Shown one piece after another: positions 7,188-14,950 of a DNA stretch of 63,764 bases. Positions within the stretch are counted from its first letter, which is position 1. The number at the start of each line of letters is the position of its first letter. The stretch lies in the NCBI GenBank assembly GCA_005881275.1, contig VBEF01000018.1:1-63764 (forward strand). Reading direction: 5' to 3'. Origin of the DNA: Chloroflexota bacterium. Its GTDB lineage: Bacteria > Chloroflexota > Dormibacteria > Dormibacterales > Dormibacteraceae. The translations under genes and the position numbers were made by a program. Below the pieces are notes generated by a model, which was not told where the DNA came from, did not search any database, and saw only the letters and a program-made list of their open reading frames with translations.

Positions 7188-8480
7188 TCAGGCGTCATCC
7201 TTTCGGGCTTCATCGGGGTGGCCTGTATTACCAAAGGCGATCCGCTCTCGCACCACCCGGGCCCTGCCGAGGAGGCGCGAGCGCTGGAGAGCCTCCTCAC
7301 CGAACCGATCGCGGATCGCGTCCATGGCAGCTTCGAGCCGCTCGCCGCGCGGTCGGGCCGCGGGGGCAAACAGGTCGAGCTGACCGGCATCGCCGTCGCT
7401 AAGCCCGGACAGGCCCACACCTAGCGTGCCGACCGTCCGCCGCGGATCGCGCGCCGCGAGCAGCGTGAGCGCCGCCTGGTAGATCTCGTCGCCGGTCGAG
7501 ATCGGGCTCGGCTGCTTCGACTGCTTCGAGAAGCCGCCGGCGTCCGGACGGTAGACGACCCCGACGGACACAACGCTGCCGAGGCGGTTGGCCGACCGGA
7601 GCCGCCTCCCGACCATGTCAGACAGGCGCATCAGCAGCTCTTCCAGCTCGCCCTGGGAAGCGGTCGCCCTGGCAAGCACATGCGAGTGGCTGTAGCTCTT
7701 GCGGCGGGCGGTCTCGAACGCGCCGACCTCGAACCCGCGCAATCGCATGCTCCATCCACGCGCCAGCTCGACATGCATCCCAGCGAGCCCGAGCCGGGGA
7801 GGCGTTGCCTGAAGGAACTGCAGCGGCGTCACGATGCCCGCCCGCGCAAGCCGGCGTGCTGTGGCTTCCGCGATGCCCGACAGGTCGGTGAGCTGAAGGC
7901 TCGCGAAGACCGACAACAGGTTGGAGTGGTCGATCCGTCGCAGCCCATCGCGTTTGTCGAGGTTCGACGCTTGCTTGGCCATCCAGATCGAGGTCGACAC
8001 GCCGACCGACGCGGTCACGCACTCGCCGACCTCCTCGCGGATTGCCTGCTTGACGGCGCGTCCCACCCCTTCCGGTCCAAGCTTCTTCAAGCCAGGCGTG
8101 CCGGCCAGGTTCATCGACGCCTCGTCGATCGACATGCGGAGCACCTCGGGGCTGTGGCGCAGCATGATCTCGATGAGCTTGTCTGACACCGTTCGGTAGA
8201 GCGGTGGGTCTGGCTCGCGGATCACGATCGCGGGAAAGATGGCTTTTGCCTCGAAGACGCGCATCCCGGTCTTGATGCCGAGGTCGCGTGCCTCGCGCGA
8301 TGAGGAGACGATGGTCGCTGCGTCGGTGGCATAGGCGGCGATCGCCAGGGGGCGGCCGCGCAGCTCCGCGGCGTGCTGCTGCTCGATCGAGGCGAAGGCG
8401 CAGTTCAAGTCGATGACAAGGGTGGCGGGATCGGCGGTGTTGAGGCCGAGCCCGACGGCTTCCGGCGACGGCGAACTCAC
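7188..8480 (-). CDS. Y-family translesion DNA polymerase (DinB/UmuC-like)
   Basis: About 430 residues. Catalytic motifs of Y-family polymerases are present: VIDLNCAFASIEQQ (metal-binding Asp, with Asn-Cys in place of the usual Met-Asp) and MSIDEASMNL (Asp-Glu pair), plus SSREARDLGIKTGM and the HhH region DLSGIAEATARRLARAG. QLDLFAP near the C-terminus is a canonical beta-clamp-binding motif. It should bypass DNA lesions at stalled forks. GTG at 8480 is preferred over TTG at 8489 because the latter lies inside a LexA-like box; both give the same core. It may be cotranscribed with the small gene downstream. Assignment to DinB or a UmuC subgroup is uncertain. Confidence 0.85.
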   Translation of the reverse strand: MSSPSPEAVGLGLNTADPATLVIDLNCAFASIEQQHAAELRGRPLAIAAYATDAATIVSSSREARDLGIKTGMRVFEAKAIFPAIVIREPDPPLYRTVSDKLIEIMLRHSPEVLRMSIDEASMNLAGTPGLKKLGPEGVGRAVKQAIREEVGECVTASVGVSTSIWMAKQASNLDKRDGLRRIDHSNLLSVFASLQLTDLSGIAEATARRLARAGIVTPLQFLQATPPRLGLAGMHVELARGWSMRLRGFEVGAFETARRKSYSHSHVLARATASQGELEELLMRLSDMVGRRLRSANRLGSVVSVGVVYRPDAGGFSKQSKQPSPISTGDEIYQAALTLLAARDPRRTVGTLGVGLSGLSDGDAGQLDLFAPAARPRGERLEAAMDAIRDRFGEEALQRSRLLGRARVVRERIAFGNTGHPDEARKDDA

Positions 8481-8482
8481 AA

Positions 8483-8496
8483 CGAGCAAATGTTCG
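8483..8496 (-). promoter_or_regulatory. LexA (SOS) box candidate over the polymerase start
   Basis: CGAACATTTGCTCG, read on the minus strand, differs at one base from the Gram-positive/actinobacterial LexA consensus CGAAC-N4-GTTCG. It lies 3 bases upstream of the GTG at 8480 of a lesion-bypass polymerase, the expected kind of SOS gene. A second upstream start (TTG 8489) falls inside it, which favours the GTG. No lexA gene is in the window. Confidence 0.55.
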
Positions 8497-8500
8497 CATG

Positions 8501-8526
8501 CTTCCCGGCACTCCGGGAAGGTTTTT
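8501..8526 (+). terminator. Intrinsic terminator reading on the plus strand
   Basis: CTTCCCGG (8501-8508), loop CACT, CCGGGAAG (8513-8520), then GTTTTT. The stem is perfect and the T-run follows on the plus strand, yet both flanking genes are on the minus strand. It would stop transcription running antisense through the polymerase gene toward the kinase gene. On the minus strand the hairpin follows the kinase stop but without a T-run. Confidence 0.6.
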
Positions 8527-8534
8527 CGGCCGTC

Positions 8535-9692
8535 CTAGGCGGGAACCGTCGGAAGCGTGAGCGTGAACTCGGACCCGTCTCCAGGAGCCGATATCACGCT
8601 GATGTCGCCGCCGTGGCGAGTCGCGATCTCACGGCACAGGAACAGCCCGAGGCCGGTGCCCGGAATCGTCACGTTCTGTTCGGTCGGCAGCCGGCCGAAA
8701 CGGGAGAAGAGCTTCGGGATGTGCTCGGCCGCGATCCCCAACCCTGAGTCACGCACGCTGATGAAGCCTTGCGAACCGCGCCTGCCCGTGGTGCAGCGGA
8801 TCTCGCCACCATCAGGTGAGTACTTGAGGGCGTTGTCCATGAAGTTCGCGATGATCGTCGCGATCCGCGACCGGTCACCCTCGACCAGAAGCGGAGCCTC
8901 GTGCACATGCATCACGAAATGATGGCCGCGGCTCAACGGCCGGAAGATGTCGAGCTGGTCCTGGGCCACGGCCCGCAGGTCAAAAGTGCGCTTATCGAGC
9001 TCGAGCGTGTCGTGCTCCAGGCGAGCGGTCTCCAGCATCTGCTCCACCAGCAGGTCCATCTGGGCCAGCTTCCCCTCCAGGATCCGAGCCACTGCTGGGA
9101 TCTGCTCAGGCGGTATCGACCCGTCCTGCATCATCGAGTTGTATCCGCGGACCACGGTCAGCGGTCCTCGCAGCTCATGCGACGCGAGGTTCAAGAAATG
9201 TGCCTTCGTGCGCTCGAGCTCGGCCATGCGATCGGCATGCGCGCGGAGACGGGCGGCCTCTCGCTCGCGTTCAGCATCGCGGGCGTTCTCCTGCCGGCGT
9301 CGCTCCGTAAGATCGCGCGTCACCTTTCCGAAGCCGCGAAGCTTGCCGGACTCGTCTCTCAGCGCGGTGATGACAACGTTCGCCCAGAAACGGGTGCCGT
9401 CCTTGCGCAGACGCCAGCCTTCTTCCTCGTACCGGCCTTCGCGCTTGGCGACCTCGAGCTCCCAGTCAGGTTTGCGGCTCCTGGCGTCTTCGGGCGGGTA
9501 GAAGATCGAGAAATGCCGGCCGATGATCTCGTCGGCGGTGTAGCCCTTGATCCGCTCGGCGCCCTCGTTCCAAGTGACGATCTTGCCCGTCGCGTCCAGC
9601 ATCAGGATCGCGTAATCGACCACGCTTGACACGAGCAGCGCGAACTGATCGCCGAGGACTTTCGGCTCGAGCGTATTCGCCTTCCGCAGCAC
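8535..9692 (-). CDS. PAS-domain sensor histidine kinase
   Basis: A 385-residue cytoplasmic kinase with no membrane segment. A PAS domain (about 20-135: YAILMLDATGKIVTWNEGAE, GYTADEIIGRHFSIFYPPED, and a PAC tail GFGKVTRDLTERR) is followed by a short coiled coil, the H-box LNLASHELRGPLTVV, N-box NFMDNALKYSP, G1 DSGLGIA and G2 GTGLGLFLCREIA. The PAS type with YTADEIIG and FYPPED is common in bacterial phytochrome-like and light or redox sensors, but the ligand cannot be deduced. The GTG at 9692 directly follows an in-frame stop, so it is the start. No response regulator is adjacent; the NarL-type regulator at 13866 or the CheB/CheR proteins are possible partners. Confidence 0.9.
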   Translation of the reverse strand: MLRKANTLEPKVLGDQFALLVSSVVDYAILMLDATGKIVTWNEGAERIKGYTADEIIGRHFSIFYPPEDARSRKPDWELEVAKREGRYEEEGWRLRKDGTRFWANVVITALRDESGKLRGFGKVTRDLTERRRQENARDAEREREAARLRAHADRMAELERTKAHFLNLASHELRGPLTVVRGYNSMMQDGSIPPEQIPAVARILEGKLAQMDLLVEQMLETARLEHDTLELDKRTFDLRAVAQDQLDIFRPLSRGHHFVMHVHEAPLLVEGDRSRIATIIANFMDNALKYSPDGGEIRCTTGRRGSQGFISVRDSGLGIAAEHIPKLFSRFGRLPTEQNVTIPGTGLGLFLCREIATRHGGDISVISAPGDGSEFTLTLPTVPA

Positions 9693-9761
9693 CTAGTCGA
9701 TCTTAAGCACGGAGGCGGGCGCGGTGCAAAGGACCTATCGCCTTCCGCACGGATCGGGAGC

Positions 9762-10148
9762 ATGATGGCAGGTACAAATTCGGACGGTCCGGTTAACGGG
9801 GTATGGGACGAGTGGACACAGATGCAGCGGCGTGAGGCGGCGACGGCGTTTCTCCAGCGGATCGGCGACCCTGGCTACCGGCTTCAGGGTGAAAATCCGG
9901 CAACAGCCACCCGCGAGCAGGCACTTCACTGGGCGACCACCTACGACGACCTGATCAAGTTCAAGCACGAGCTCCTCGAACTATGCCGGCGGTACGCGGA
10001 CCAGTCGGCACCGGAGGTGGCGAGGGCCATTCGCGAGACCGACGTCATCCTCCTGGAACTGCAGGCATCGCGGTTCGAGCTTAAGCGTGACTACTGGAAG
10101 ATCCGGGCGGCGGAAATGCAAGGCGGTCGAGGCCGCGCCCCGGACTGA
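9762..10148 (+). CDS. Small helical protein of the signalling island (paralogue B)
   Basis: A 128-residue protein, start ATG at 9762 behind GGGAG. Its C-terminal part is paralogous to the product of 6833-7144 (ALHWATTYDDLIKFKHEL and RFELKRDYWKIR). The N-terminus has MQRREAATAFLQRIGDPGYR and is not shared. Predicted all-helical and soluble, with no known family that I can name. It lies divergently from the histidine kinase and its TGA overlaps the probable start of the CheB-like gene (CTGA), suggesting translational coupling, so it may work in the same signalling pathway. Confidence 0.65.
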   Translation: MMAGTNSDGPVNGVWDEWTQMQRREAATAFLQRIGDPGYRLQGENPATATREQALHWATTYDDLIKFKHELLELCRRYADQSAPEVARAIRETDVILLELQASRFELKRDYWKIRAAEMQGGRGRAPD

Positions 10149-10747
10149 ACCTCCCGGTTCGATCGGAAGCCTCGTTTGACATAGTCGCGATTGCCGCCTC
10201 GGCCGGCGGCGTCACCGCCCTGACCCAACTCCTCGGCCGCCTGCCGGCTCAGCTTGGAGCGATCATCGTCATCGTGCAGCACCTCGACCCCCGTCACCGC
10301 AGCCTGATGCCGCAAGTCATCGGGCGGCAGTCCCGGCTTCCGGTCATGCACGCTGAAGAAGGCTTGAAGCTGCTGGCGGACCACATCTACCTCGCGCCTC
10401 CGAATCAGCACATGCTCATCAACCGCAAGGGGACCCTCACCCTGACCGATACGGAGCTGGTCAACTTCGTGAGACCTTCGGCGGACCTGATGTTCGAATC
10501 GGTGGCGGCCGCCTATGGCGATCGCGCGATCGCAGTCGTCCTGACCGGCTCCGGCCACGATGGCGCGATGGGCGTGACCGCGATCAAACAGCGAGGCGGG
10601 ACCGTCATCGCGCAGGACGAGGCTTCTTCGGAATTCTTCGGCATGCCGTCCGCGGCGATTGCGACTGGCGCGGTCGACTTCGTTTTGCCGCTCGACGAGA
10701 TTGCTCCCGGCCTCATGGCGCTGCTGGCTGGTGCGGCGGTCGATTGA
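10145..10747 (+). CDS. CheB-type protein-glutamate methylesterase domain, no receiver domain
   Basis: About 200 residues matching the catalytic domain of CheB: VAIAASAGGVTALTQLL with the active-site serine, IVQHLDPRHRSLMP with the catalytic histidine, and GSGHDGAMGVTAIKQRGG with the catalytic aspartate. The receiver domain of classical CheB is absent, as in CheB-CheR fusion proteins. The frame has no ATG, GTG or TTG before the active-site block; the first such codon (GTG 10274) would remove the serine. A CTG at 10145 overlapping the preceding stop is the best candidate. Its TGA overlaps the TTG of the CheR gene (TTGA), so the usual fusion is split here. No chemoreceptor is present, so a sensory role other than chemotaxis is likely. 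Confidence 0.8.
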   Translation: MNLPVRSEASFDIVAIAASAGGVTALTQLLGRLPAQLGAIIVIVQHLDPRHRSLMPQVIGRQSRLPVMHAEEGLKLLADHIYLAPPNQHMLINRKGTLTLTDTELVNFVRPSADLMFESVAAAYGDRAIAVVLTGSGHDGAMGVTAIKQRGGTVIAQDEASSEFFGMPSAAIATGAVDFVLPLDEIAPGLMALLAGAAVD

Positions 10748-12555
10748 CGCTGCAAGCCGGAGCCGATTTCGAGGCCTTGATCGAATACCTTCGCGACACG
10801 CGTGGGTTTGACTTCACCGGCTACAAGCGCGCGAGCCTGATTCGGCGGGTGGCGCTGCGATGCTCGGAGCTCGGCATTGACAGCTTCCGCGCCTATCTCG
10901 ACTACCTCCAGGTCCATACCGAAGAGTTCGCCACGCTCTTCAACAAGATCCTGATCAACGTCACGGAATTCTTCCGCGACAAGGACAGCTGGGACTATCT
11001 GGCCAAGAACATCGTTCCTCGCGTCGCTGCCAAGAGTGGAGACATCCGCGTCTGGAGCACGGGGACCTCATCGGGCGAAGAGGCGTATTCGGCGGCCGTC
11101 CTCCTGTGCGAGGCGCTGGGCGAGGAGAGCTTCGTCGACAGGGTCAAGATCTACGCCACAGATGTCGACGAGGAGGCGCTGAGCAAAGCTCGCGCCGGCT
11201 ACTCCTCCAGAGAGCTCGAGTCGCTGGACCAGAACCTGAGGTCGCGCTACTTCGAGCGCCAGGGCGACCGTTTCATGTTTCGGGCGGCGCTGCGCCGAGC
11301 GATCATCTTCGGCCGCCACGACCTGACGCAAGACGCGCCCATCTCCAGGCTCGACTTGCTGATCTGTCGCAACACGCTCATCTACTTCACGGCGGAGGCC
11401 CAGGGCCGGATCCTGGCCAGGTTCCACTACGCGCTGAACGACGACGGCTATCTGTTTTTGGGCCGGGCCGAGATGCTGCTCACACATACGGCGCTTTTCA
11501 CGCCGGTCGACCTGAAGGAACGCATTTTCAGCAAGGTGGCGACGCTGCATCTTCAGGAGCGCCTCGTCCTGCTGGCGCAGTCCGGCAGCGCCGAGGCCAC
11601 GAATCATGTCGCCCGCCAGTTGCGGGTCCGTGAGCTGACCACCGAAGGCACTCCGTACCCCCAGGTCGTAGTGGACGCGACCGGGGTGGTGATCAGCGCC
11701 AACCAGTCCGCGCGCAAGCTGTTTGAGATCGCGCCCGCCGATCTGGGGCGCTCGCTGAAGGATCTCGAGCTTTCCTACAAGCCGATCGATCTTCGGACGC
11801 CGATCGACCGCGTCACCCGCGAACGCCGCCCGACGTCGACCTCCGGCGTCGAGATCAAAAGAGCCGACGGCACGCCCGGGCTGTTTGACATTCACGTCGC
11901 CCCCCTGATCGATGACGACAGCTCGCTCGTGGGGGTCGCGATCAACTTCGTCGACGTCACGAGCGCGATGCAGCTGCGTTCAGAGCTCGAGCGATTAAGC
12001 CAGGAGCTGCAGTCGCACAGGGAGGAGCTCGAGACGACGAACGAGGAGCTTCAATCGACGGTTGAAGAGCTGGAAACGACCAACGAGGAGCTTCAGTCGA
12101 CCAACGAGGAGCTGGAGACGTTGAACGAGGAGCTCGAATCGACCAACGCCGAGCTGAACAGCATCAACACTGATCTGCAGCTTCGCACCAGCGAGGTGGA
12201 ACGGCTGAACAAGCTCCTCGTCGCAATCACCGGCAACATCGAAGTCGGCGCCGCTGTGCTGGACAAGAGCATGAGGGTCCAGGTATGGAACGAGCGGGCG
12301 GCCGATCTCTGGGGCGTGCGGTCCGATGAGGCGCTAGGAAAGTCCTTCTTCGACCTCGAGATCGGACTCCCCGCTGAGAAGCTCAGGGCGCTGATCGATG
12401 CGGGCGCGGGAGGGCATCCCCGCCACGACGAGCTGGTGGTCACGGCGATGACGCGCAAGGGCCGGGAGATCCGCTGCCGGGTGATGGCGCACACGGTCGG
12501 TGACGGAAGCGGGCCGGCCGGCCTTGTGCTGGTGATGGAAGAGCTGAAGCCCTAA
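10744..12555 (+). CDS. CheR methyltransferase fused to PAS domains and a heptad coiled coil
   Basis: A 603-residue protein. CheR N-terminal helices (FDFTGYKRASLIRRVALRC) and the SAM-binding domain (VWSTGTSSGEEAYSAAVLL, LDLLICRNTLIYF) fill about 1-275. A PAS domain (about 290-405) follows, then about 90 residues of coiled coil built on EELETTNEELQST-type heptads, then a second PAS (VQVWNERAADLWGVRSDEALG). This is the C-terminal layout of CheB-CheR-PAS sensor proteins; many of them continue into a histidine kinase, which is missing here. The separate kinase at 8535 may supply it. TTG at 10744 is coupled to the CheB stop. It ends by overlapping the convergent gene by 4 bases. Confidence 0.88.
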   Translation: MTLQAGADFEALIEYLRDTRGFDFTGYKRASLIRRVALRCSELGIDSFRAYLDYLQVHTEEFATLFNKILINVTEFFRDKDSWDYLAKNIVPRVAAKSGDIRVWSTGTSSGEEAYSAAVLLCEALGEESFVDRVKIYATDVDEEALSKARAGYSSRELESLDQNLRSRYFERQGDRFMFRAALRRAIIFGRHDLTQDAPISRLDLLICRNTLIYFTAEAQGRILARFHYALNDDGYLFLGRAEMLLTHTALFTPVDLKERIFSKVATLHLQERLVLLAQSGSAEATNHVARQLRVRELTTEGTPYPQVVVDATGVVISANQSARKLFEIAPADLGRSLKDLELSYKPIDLRTPIDRVTRERRPTSTSGVEIKRADGTPGLFDIHVAPLIDDDSSLVGVAINFVDVTSAMQLRSELERLSQELQSHREELETTNEELQSTVEELETTNEELQSTNEELETLNEELESTNAELNSINTDLQLRTSEVERLNKLLVAITGNIEVGAAVLDKSMRVQVWNERAADLWGVRSDEALGKSFFDLEIGLPAEKLRALIDAGAGGHPRHDELVVTAMTRKGREIRCRVMAHTVGDGSGPAGLVLVMEELKP

Positions 12556-12968
12556 GCGACCGCCACGATCGATTTCCGGATCGACTCGCGCCACTCTTCG
12601 GCCAGCGTTTCGAGGATCTCCACCTCAGCCGCCACCTGATAACGCTCCTCCGGTGGGAGGCCCGTCGAGGCTCCTCGCAGTTTGGCCGACAGCTTCGCCG
12701 CCGTTTCGACAAGGCGCCCGTAGGCCACGGGCCAGTAGTCCGGCGTCGCCGGCGATCCCCATGTCAGGACGTACGAGCAATACTGCTCGTGCGCCGTTTT
12801 TGTCTCCTCGCGAAGCCGATCCGTCTCCACGCGTAGCGAGTCGCGTCCCTTTTGTTTCGAGCGCCGTTCCACGCTGGCGAGCAGCAGTCGCTTGGACTGC
12901 AGCATGAGCAATTTTGCGGAGATGAGCAGTTCGGCGACGGACTCCGGGGCCGCCTTGGTCTCGTCCAT
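12552..12968 (-). CDS. Unknown small helical protein, operon partner of the winged-helix regulator
   Basis: A 138-residue, charged, largely helical protein of no family I recognise. The first half forms an amphipathic helix (LLISAKLLMLQSKRLLLASV, then ETDRLREETKTAHEQY), the second a helical region ending WRESIRKSIVAVA. ATG at 12968 overlaps the TGA of the upstream winged-helix gene (TGATG), so the two are cotranslated. Its composition resembles the other small helical proteins in this island, but I cannot align it convincingly. Its stop overlaps the stop of the CheR gene on the opposite strand. Confidence 0.6.
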   Translation of the reverse strand: MDETKAAPESVAELLISAKLLMLQSKRLLLASVERRSKQKGRDSLRVETDRLREETKTAHEQYCSYVLTWGSPATPDYWPVAYGRLVETAAKLSAKLRGASTGLPPEERYQVAAEVEILETLAEEWRESIRKSIVAVA

Positions 12969-13492
12969 CACGTCTCGACCTTACCGAGTGTCGCCGTGAC
13001 GCCGTATCCCCGGTTCCTGACGACAGTGATCACATGCTCCAGGCCAACCTCTCGCAGGCGGTTCCTGAGCCGCATGATGTAGGTGCGGACCTGGGCGTCG
13101 GAGAGCCTCGAATTCTGCCACGCCAGCGTCGCGAGCTGGCTGCTGGTGAACGGGTGTTTGGGGTGCCGGAGGAGAAAGTCCAGCAGGTCCGCTTCCCGCC
13201 TTGTCAGGCGAAGGGATTTCCCCCCGTACGTGAGGGTATGGTCACTCCGGTCGATCACCACCCCGGCCAGCTCCGTGTGGCGGTCGCGCCATGCGGCGAG
13301 CCTGAGTTCGATCCATTCCAGGTGATTTCGCAGCTCGGCGCTCTCGGCGGACCCGTTGGCGCGCGACAGGACGGAGCCGAGGACTGACGCCAGCTCCTCG
13401 TAAATCGAGATCCAACCCGCCACCTCTGGCAGGACGGAAGTGGTCAGATCCTCGCCCGGAAGCTCGTAGAAATCCAGCCGCGCCTCGCGCAT
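12968..13492 (-). CDS. Orphan winged-helix (OmpR/PhoB-type) DNA-binding regulator with helical N-terminal domain
   Basis: A 174-residue protein. The C-terminal 90 residues are a Trans_reg_C winged helix: LRLTRREADLLDFLLRHP, VRTYIMRLRNRLREVG and ITVVRNRGYGVTA. There is no receiver domain; instead about 80 residues of helix (PEVAGWISIYEELASVLGSV, then LEWIELRLAAWRDRHTEL) whose W-x2-Y-x2-L start and R-rich second helix recall the small proteins at 6833 and 9762. ATG at 13492 has GGAGG 9 bases upstream; ATG at 13525 is an alternative. It probably binds DNA under control of a helical partner rather than by phosphorylation. This is inference from domain layout. Confidence 0.75.
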   Translation of the reverse strand: MREARLDFYELPGEDLTTSVLPEVAGWISIYEELASVLGSVLSRANGSAESAELRNHLEWIELRLAAWRDRHTELAGVVIDRSDHTLTYGGKSLRLTRREADLLDFLLRHPKHPFTSSQLATLAWQNSRLSDAQVRTYIMRLRNRLREVGLEHVITVVRNRGYGVTATLGKVET

Positions 13493-13590
13493 GAGCCTTG
13501 CCTCCGCCCTGAGGGTACAACGCATTGGCGGATTCGACCAGTTAATTTTGACCCCGAATGTTGCGGTACGCGGGGTAAGGTGTGGCCGTC

Positions 13591-13857
13591 ATGGCTGCTG
13601 GGAGCAGCAAGTTCCAATCGTCCAACCGGGGGGCAACGCGAGGGCAGGGGGCCAAGGCCCAGAGGGAGGGCCTGGCCCCTTCGCCTTCCTTTGACCTCTA
13701 CGTGCCGGCGATCGACAGCCTGGAAGAGATCTGCGGATGGCTCGGCACGTTCCGAGAGCGGCTTCACGCCGCCCGTCATGACGAGCGAGCAAACGTCGCG
13801 GCCGTCGTCCAGCAGCTGGAGGCCCGCTACCAGACCAGGCGGGCCGAGCTGTCCTAG
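13591..13857 (+). CDS. Small protein of unknown function upstream of the NarL regulator
   Basis: An 88-residue protein, ATG at 13591 after AAGGTG, with a Gly/Ser/Gln-rich N-terminal 30 residues and a helical C-terminus (DSLEEICGWLGTFRERLHAA, VVQQLEARYQTRRAEL). The W-x2-F-x2-L pattern and following helix may make it another relative of the small helical proteins in this island, but the match is weak. The response regulator gene starts 9 bases downstream, so they are very likely cotranscribed. Confidence 0.55.
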   Translation: MAAGSSKFQSSNRGATRGQGAKAQREGLAPSPSFDLYVPAIDSLEEICGWLGTFRERLHAARHDERANVAAVVQQLEARYQTRRAELS

Positions 13858-13865
13858 GCCCGCCG

Positions 13866-14552
13866 GTGAGTCAGCTGAAATCAAGACAGCGGTTGCCCGT
13901 CGCGAGGACCAACGGCGGCCCGCGGCCGATCCGGGTCATCATCGTCGAGAACCATCAGCTCGTCTCGGAAAGCCTCGGCCTGCTGCTCGACGGGCAGCAA
14001 GACATGGTCGTGGTCGGGAAGGCCGGCTCCGTGAGTGAGGCCGCCGCCCTGCCGCGCCAGCTGGATCCCGATATCGTCGTGATGGACTTCCACCTTGGCG
14101 ACGGGACCGGCCGCGATGCGGCGATTGCCATGCGCGAGGCGTTTCCGACTGTCAGGTTCGTGTTCCTGAGCCGCGACGGCGGTGACAATGCCCGCCTCGC
14201 CGCCGTCGAAGCGGGCGCCAGCGCCTACGTGCTGAAGTCGAGCCCGGCGTCCGAGGTGATAGCGGCTATCCGCAAGGCCGCTGAGGGCGCGACCCTGATC
14301 TCGCCGGCGATGATCGCCCGCCTGGTCAGCCGGGGTGCCGACAGGGTCCACATGCAGGAGAGCCTCAGCCCGCGAGAGCGTGAGGTCCTTCAGCTGCTCG
14401 CGGATGGGATCGCCACCCGGCAGATCGCGCGCCAGCTGGCCATCAGCTACTCCACGGTGCGCACCCACATGCGGTCGATCAGCGCCAAGCTGGGCACGAA
14501 GTCGATGGTCAGCGCGGTGGTCACCGCGCGTGAGCTGGAGCTTGTGAACTAA
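13866..14552 (+). CDS. NarL/FixJ-family response regulator
   Basis: A 228-residue protein with an N-terminal receiver domain (IRVIIVENHQLVSESLGLLL, phosphorylatable Asp in IVVMDFHLGDGTG, conserved Lys in AYVLKSSP) and a C-terminal LuxR-type helix-turn-helix (SPREREVLQLLADGIATRQI, then SYSTVRTHMRSISAKLG). The acidic pocket reads E-N-H rather than the commoner D-D-H, still with one acidic residue. GTG at 13866. The protein at 34910-35593 is a paralogue. It may take phosphate from the PAS kinase at 8535. It ends by overlapping the YjbQ gene by 4 bases. Confidence 0.9.
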   Translation: MSQLKSRQRLPVARTNGGPRPIRVIIVENHQLVSESLGLLLDGQQDMVVVGKAGSVSEAAALPRQLDPDIVVMDFHLGDGTGRDAAIAMREAFPTVRFVFLSRDGGDNARLAAVEAGASAYVLKSSPASEVIAAIRKAAEGATLISPAMIARLVSRGADRVHMQESLSPREREVLQLLADGIATRQIARQLAISYSTVRTHMRSISAKLGTKSMVSAVVTARELELVN

Positions 14553-14950
14553 AGCGCGGAAATTGCGACTTCGACCCGCCTTGTCCGAGGCCCGTCCCAC
14601 TCGCACAGGAAGATCGCCTGCCAGGTCCCCAGGCCGAGCTTGCCACCGCGCACCGGAGCGACGCAGGACGGGCCGACCAGCACGGTCTTGATGTGGGCGT
14701 CGGAGTTGCCCTCCGCGTGCTCGAACACCGCTTCCTTCGGAACGAGCTCTGCCAGTAGCGACGCGATATCGCTCGCGACGTTGGGGTCAGCGCCCTCGTT
14801 GATCGTCACACCCGCGGTCGTGTGAGGCACGAACACATTGCATGTGCCGTCTGCGACGCCTGACCGCGCGACCGCTTCGGCCACGCGTTCGGTGATGTCG
14901 ACGAGCTCGGCGCGCCGTTTGGTGCGCACCTCGAAGTTGACCCAGCCCAT
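14549..14950 (-). CDS. yjbQ: YjbQ/UPF0047 family protein (secondary thiamine-phosphate synthase-like)
   Basis: A 133-residue protein with the UPF0047 signature: NVFVPHTTAGVTINEGADPN, EGNSDAHIKTVLVGPS and the closing LGTWQAIFLCEWDGPRTR. The histidines in PHTTA and DAHIK bind a metal in family structures. The E. coli protein has weak thiamine-phosphate synthase activity, but the physiological role of the family is unsettled. ATG at 14950 overlaps a TGA of an upstream frame (TGATG). Convergent with the response regulator gene. Confidence 0.92.
   Translation of the reverse strand: MGWVNFEVRTKRRAELVDITERVAEAVARSGVADGTCNVFVPHTTAGVTINEGADPNVASDIASLLAELVPKEAVFEHAEGNSDAHIKTVLVGPSCVAPVRGGKLGLGTWQAIFLCEWDGPRTRRVEVAISAL

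Noticed and set aside
12000-12200. Repeated GAGGAGCT-type blocks resembling tandem DNA repeats or a CRISPR.
   Set aside because: They encode heptads of a coiled coil in the CheR-PAS protein; spacing is 21 or 42 bases without unique spacers.
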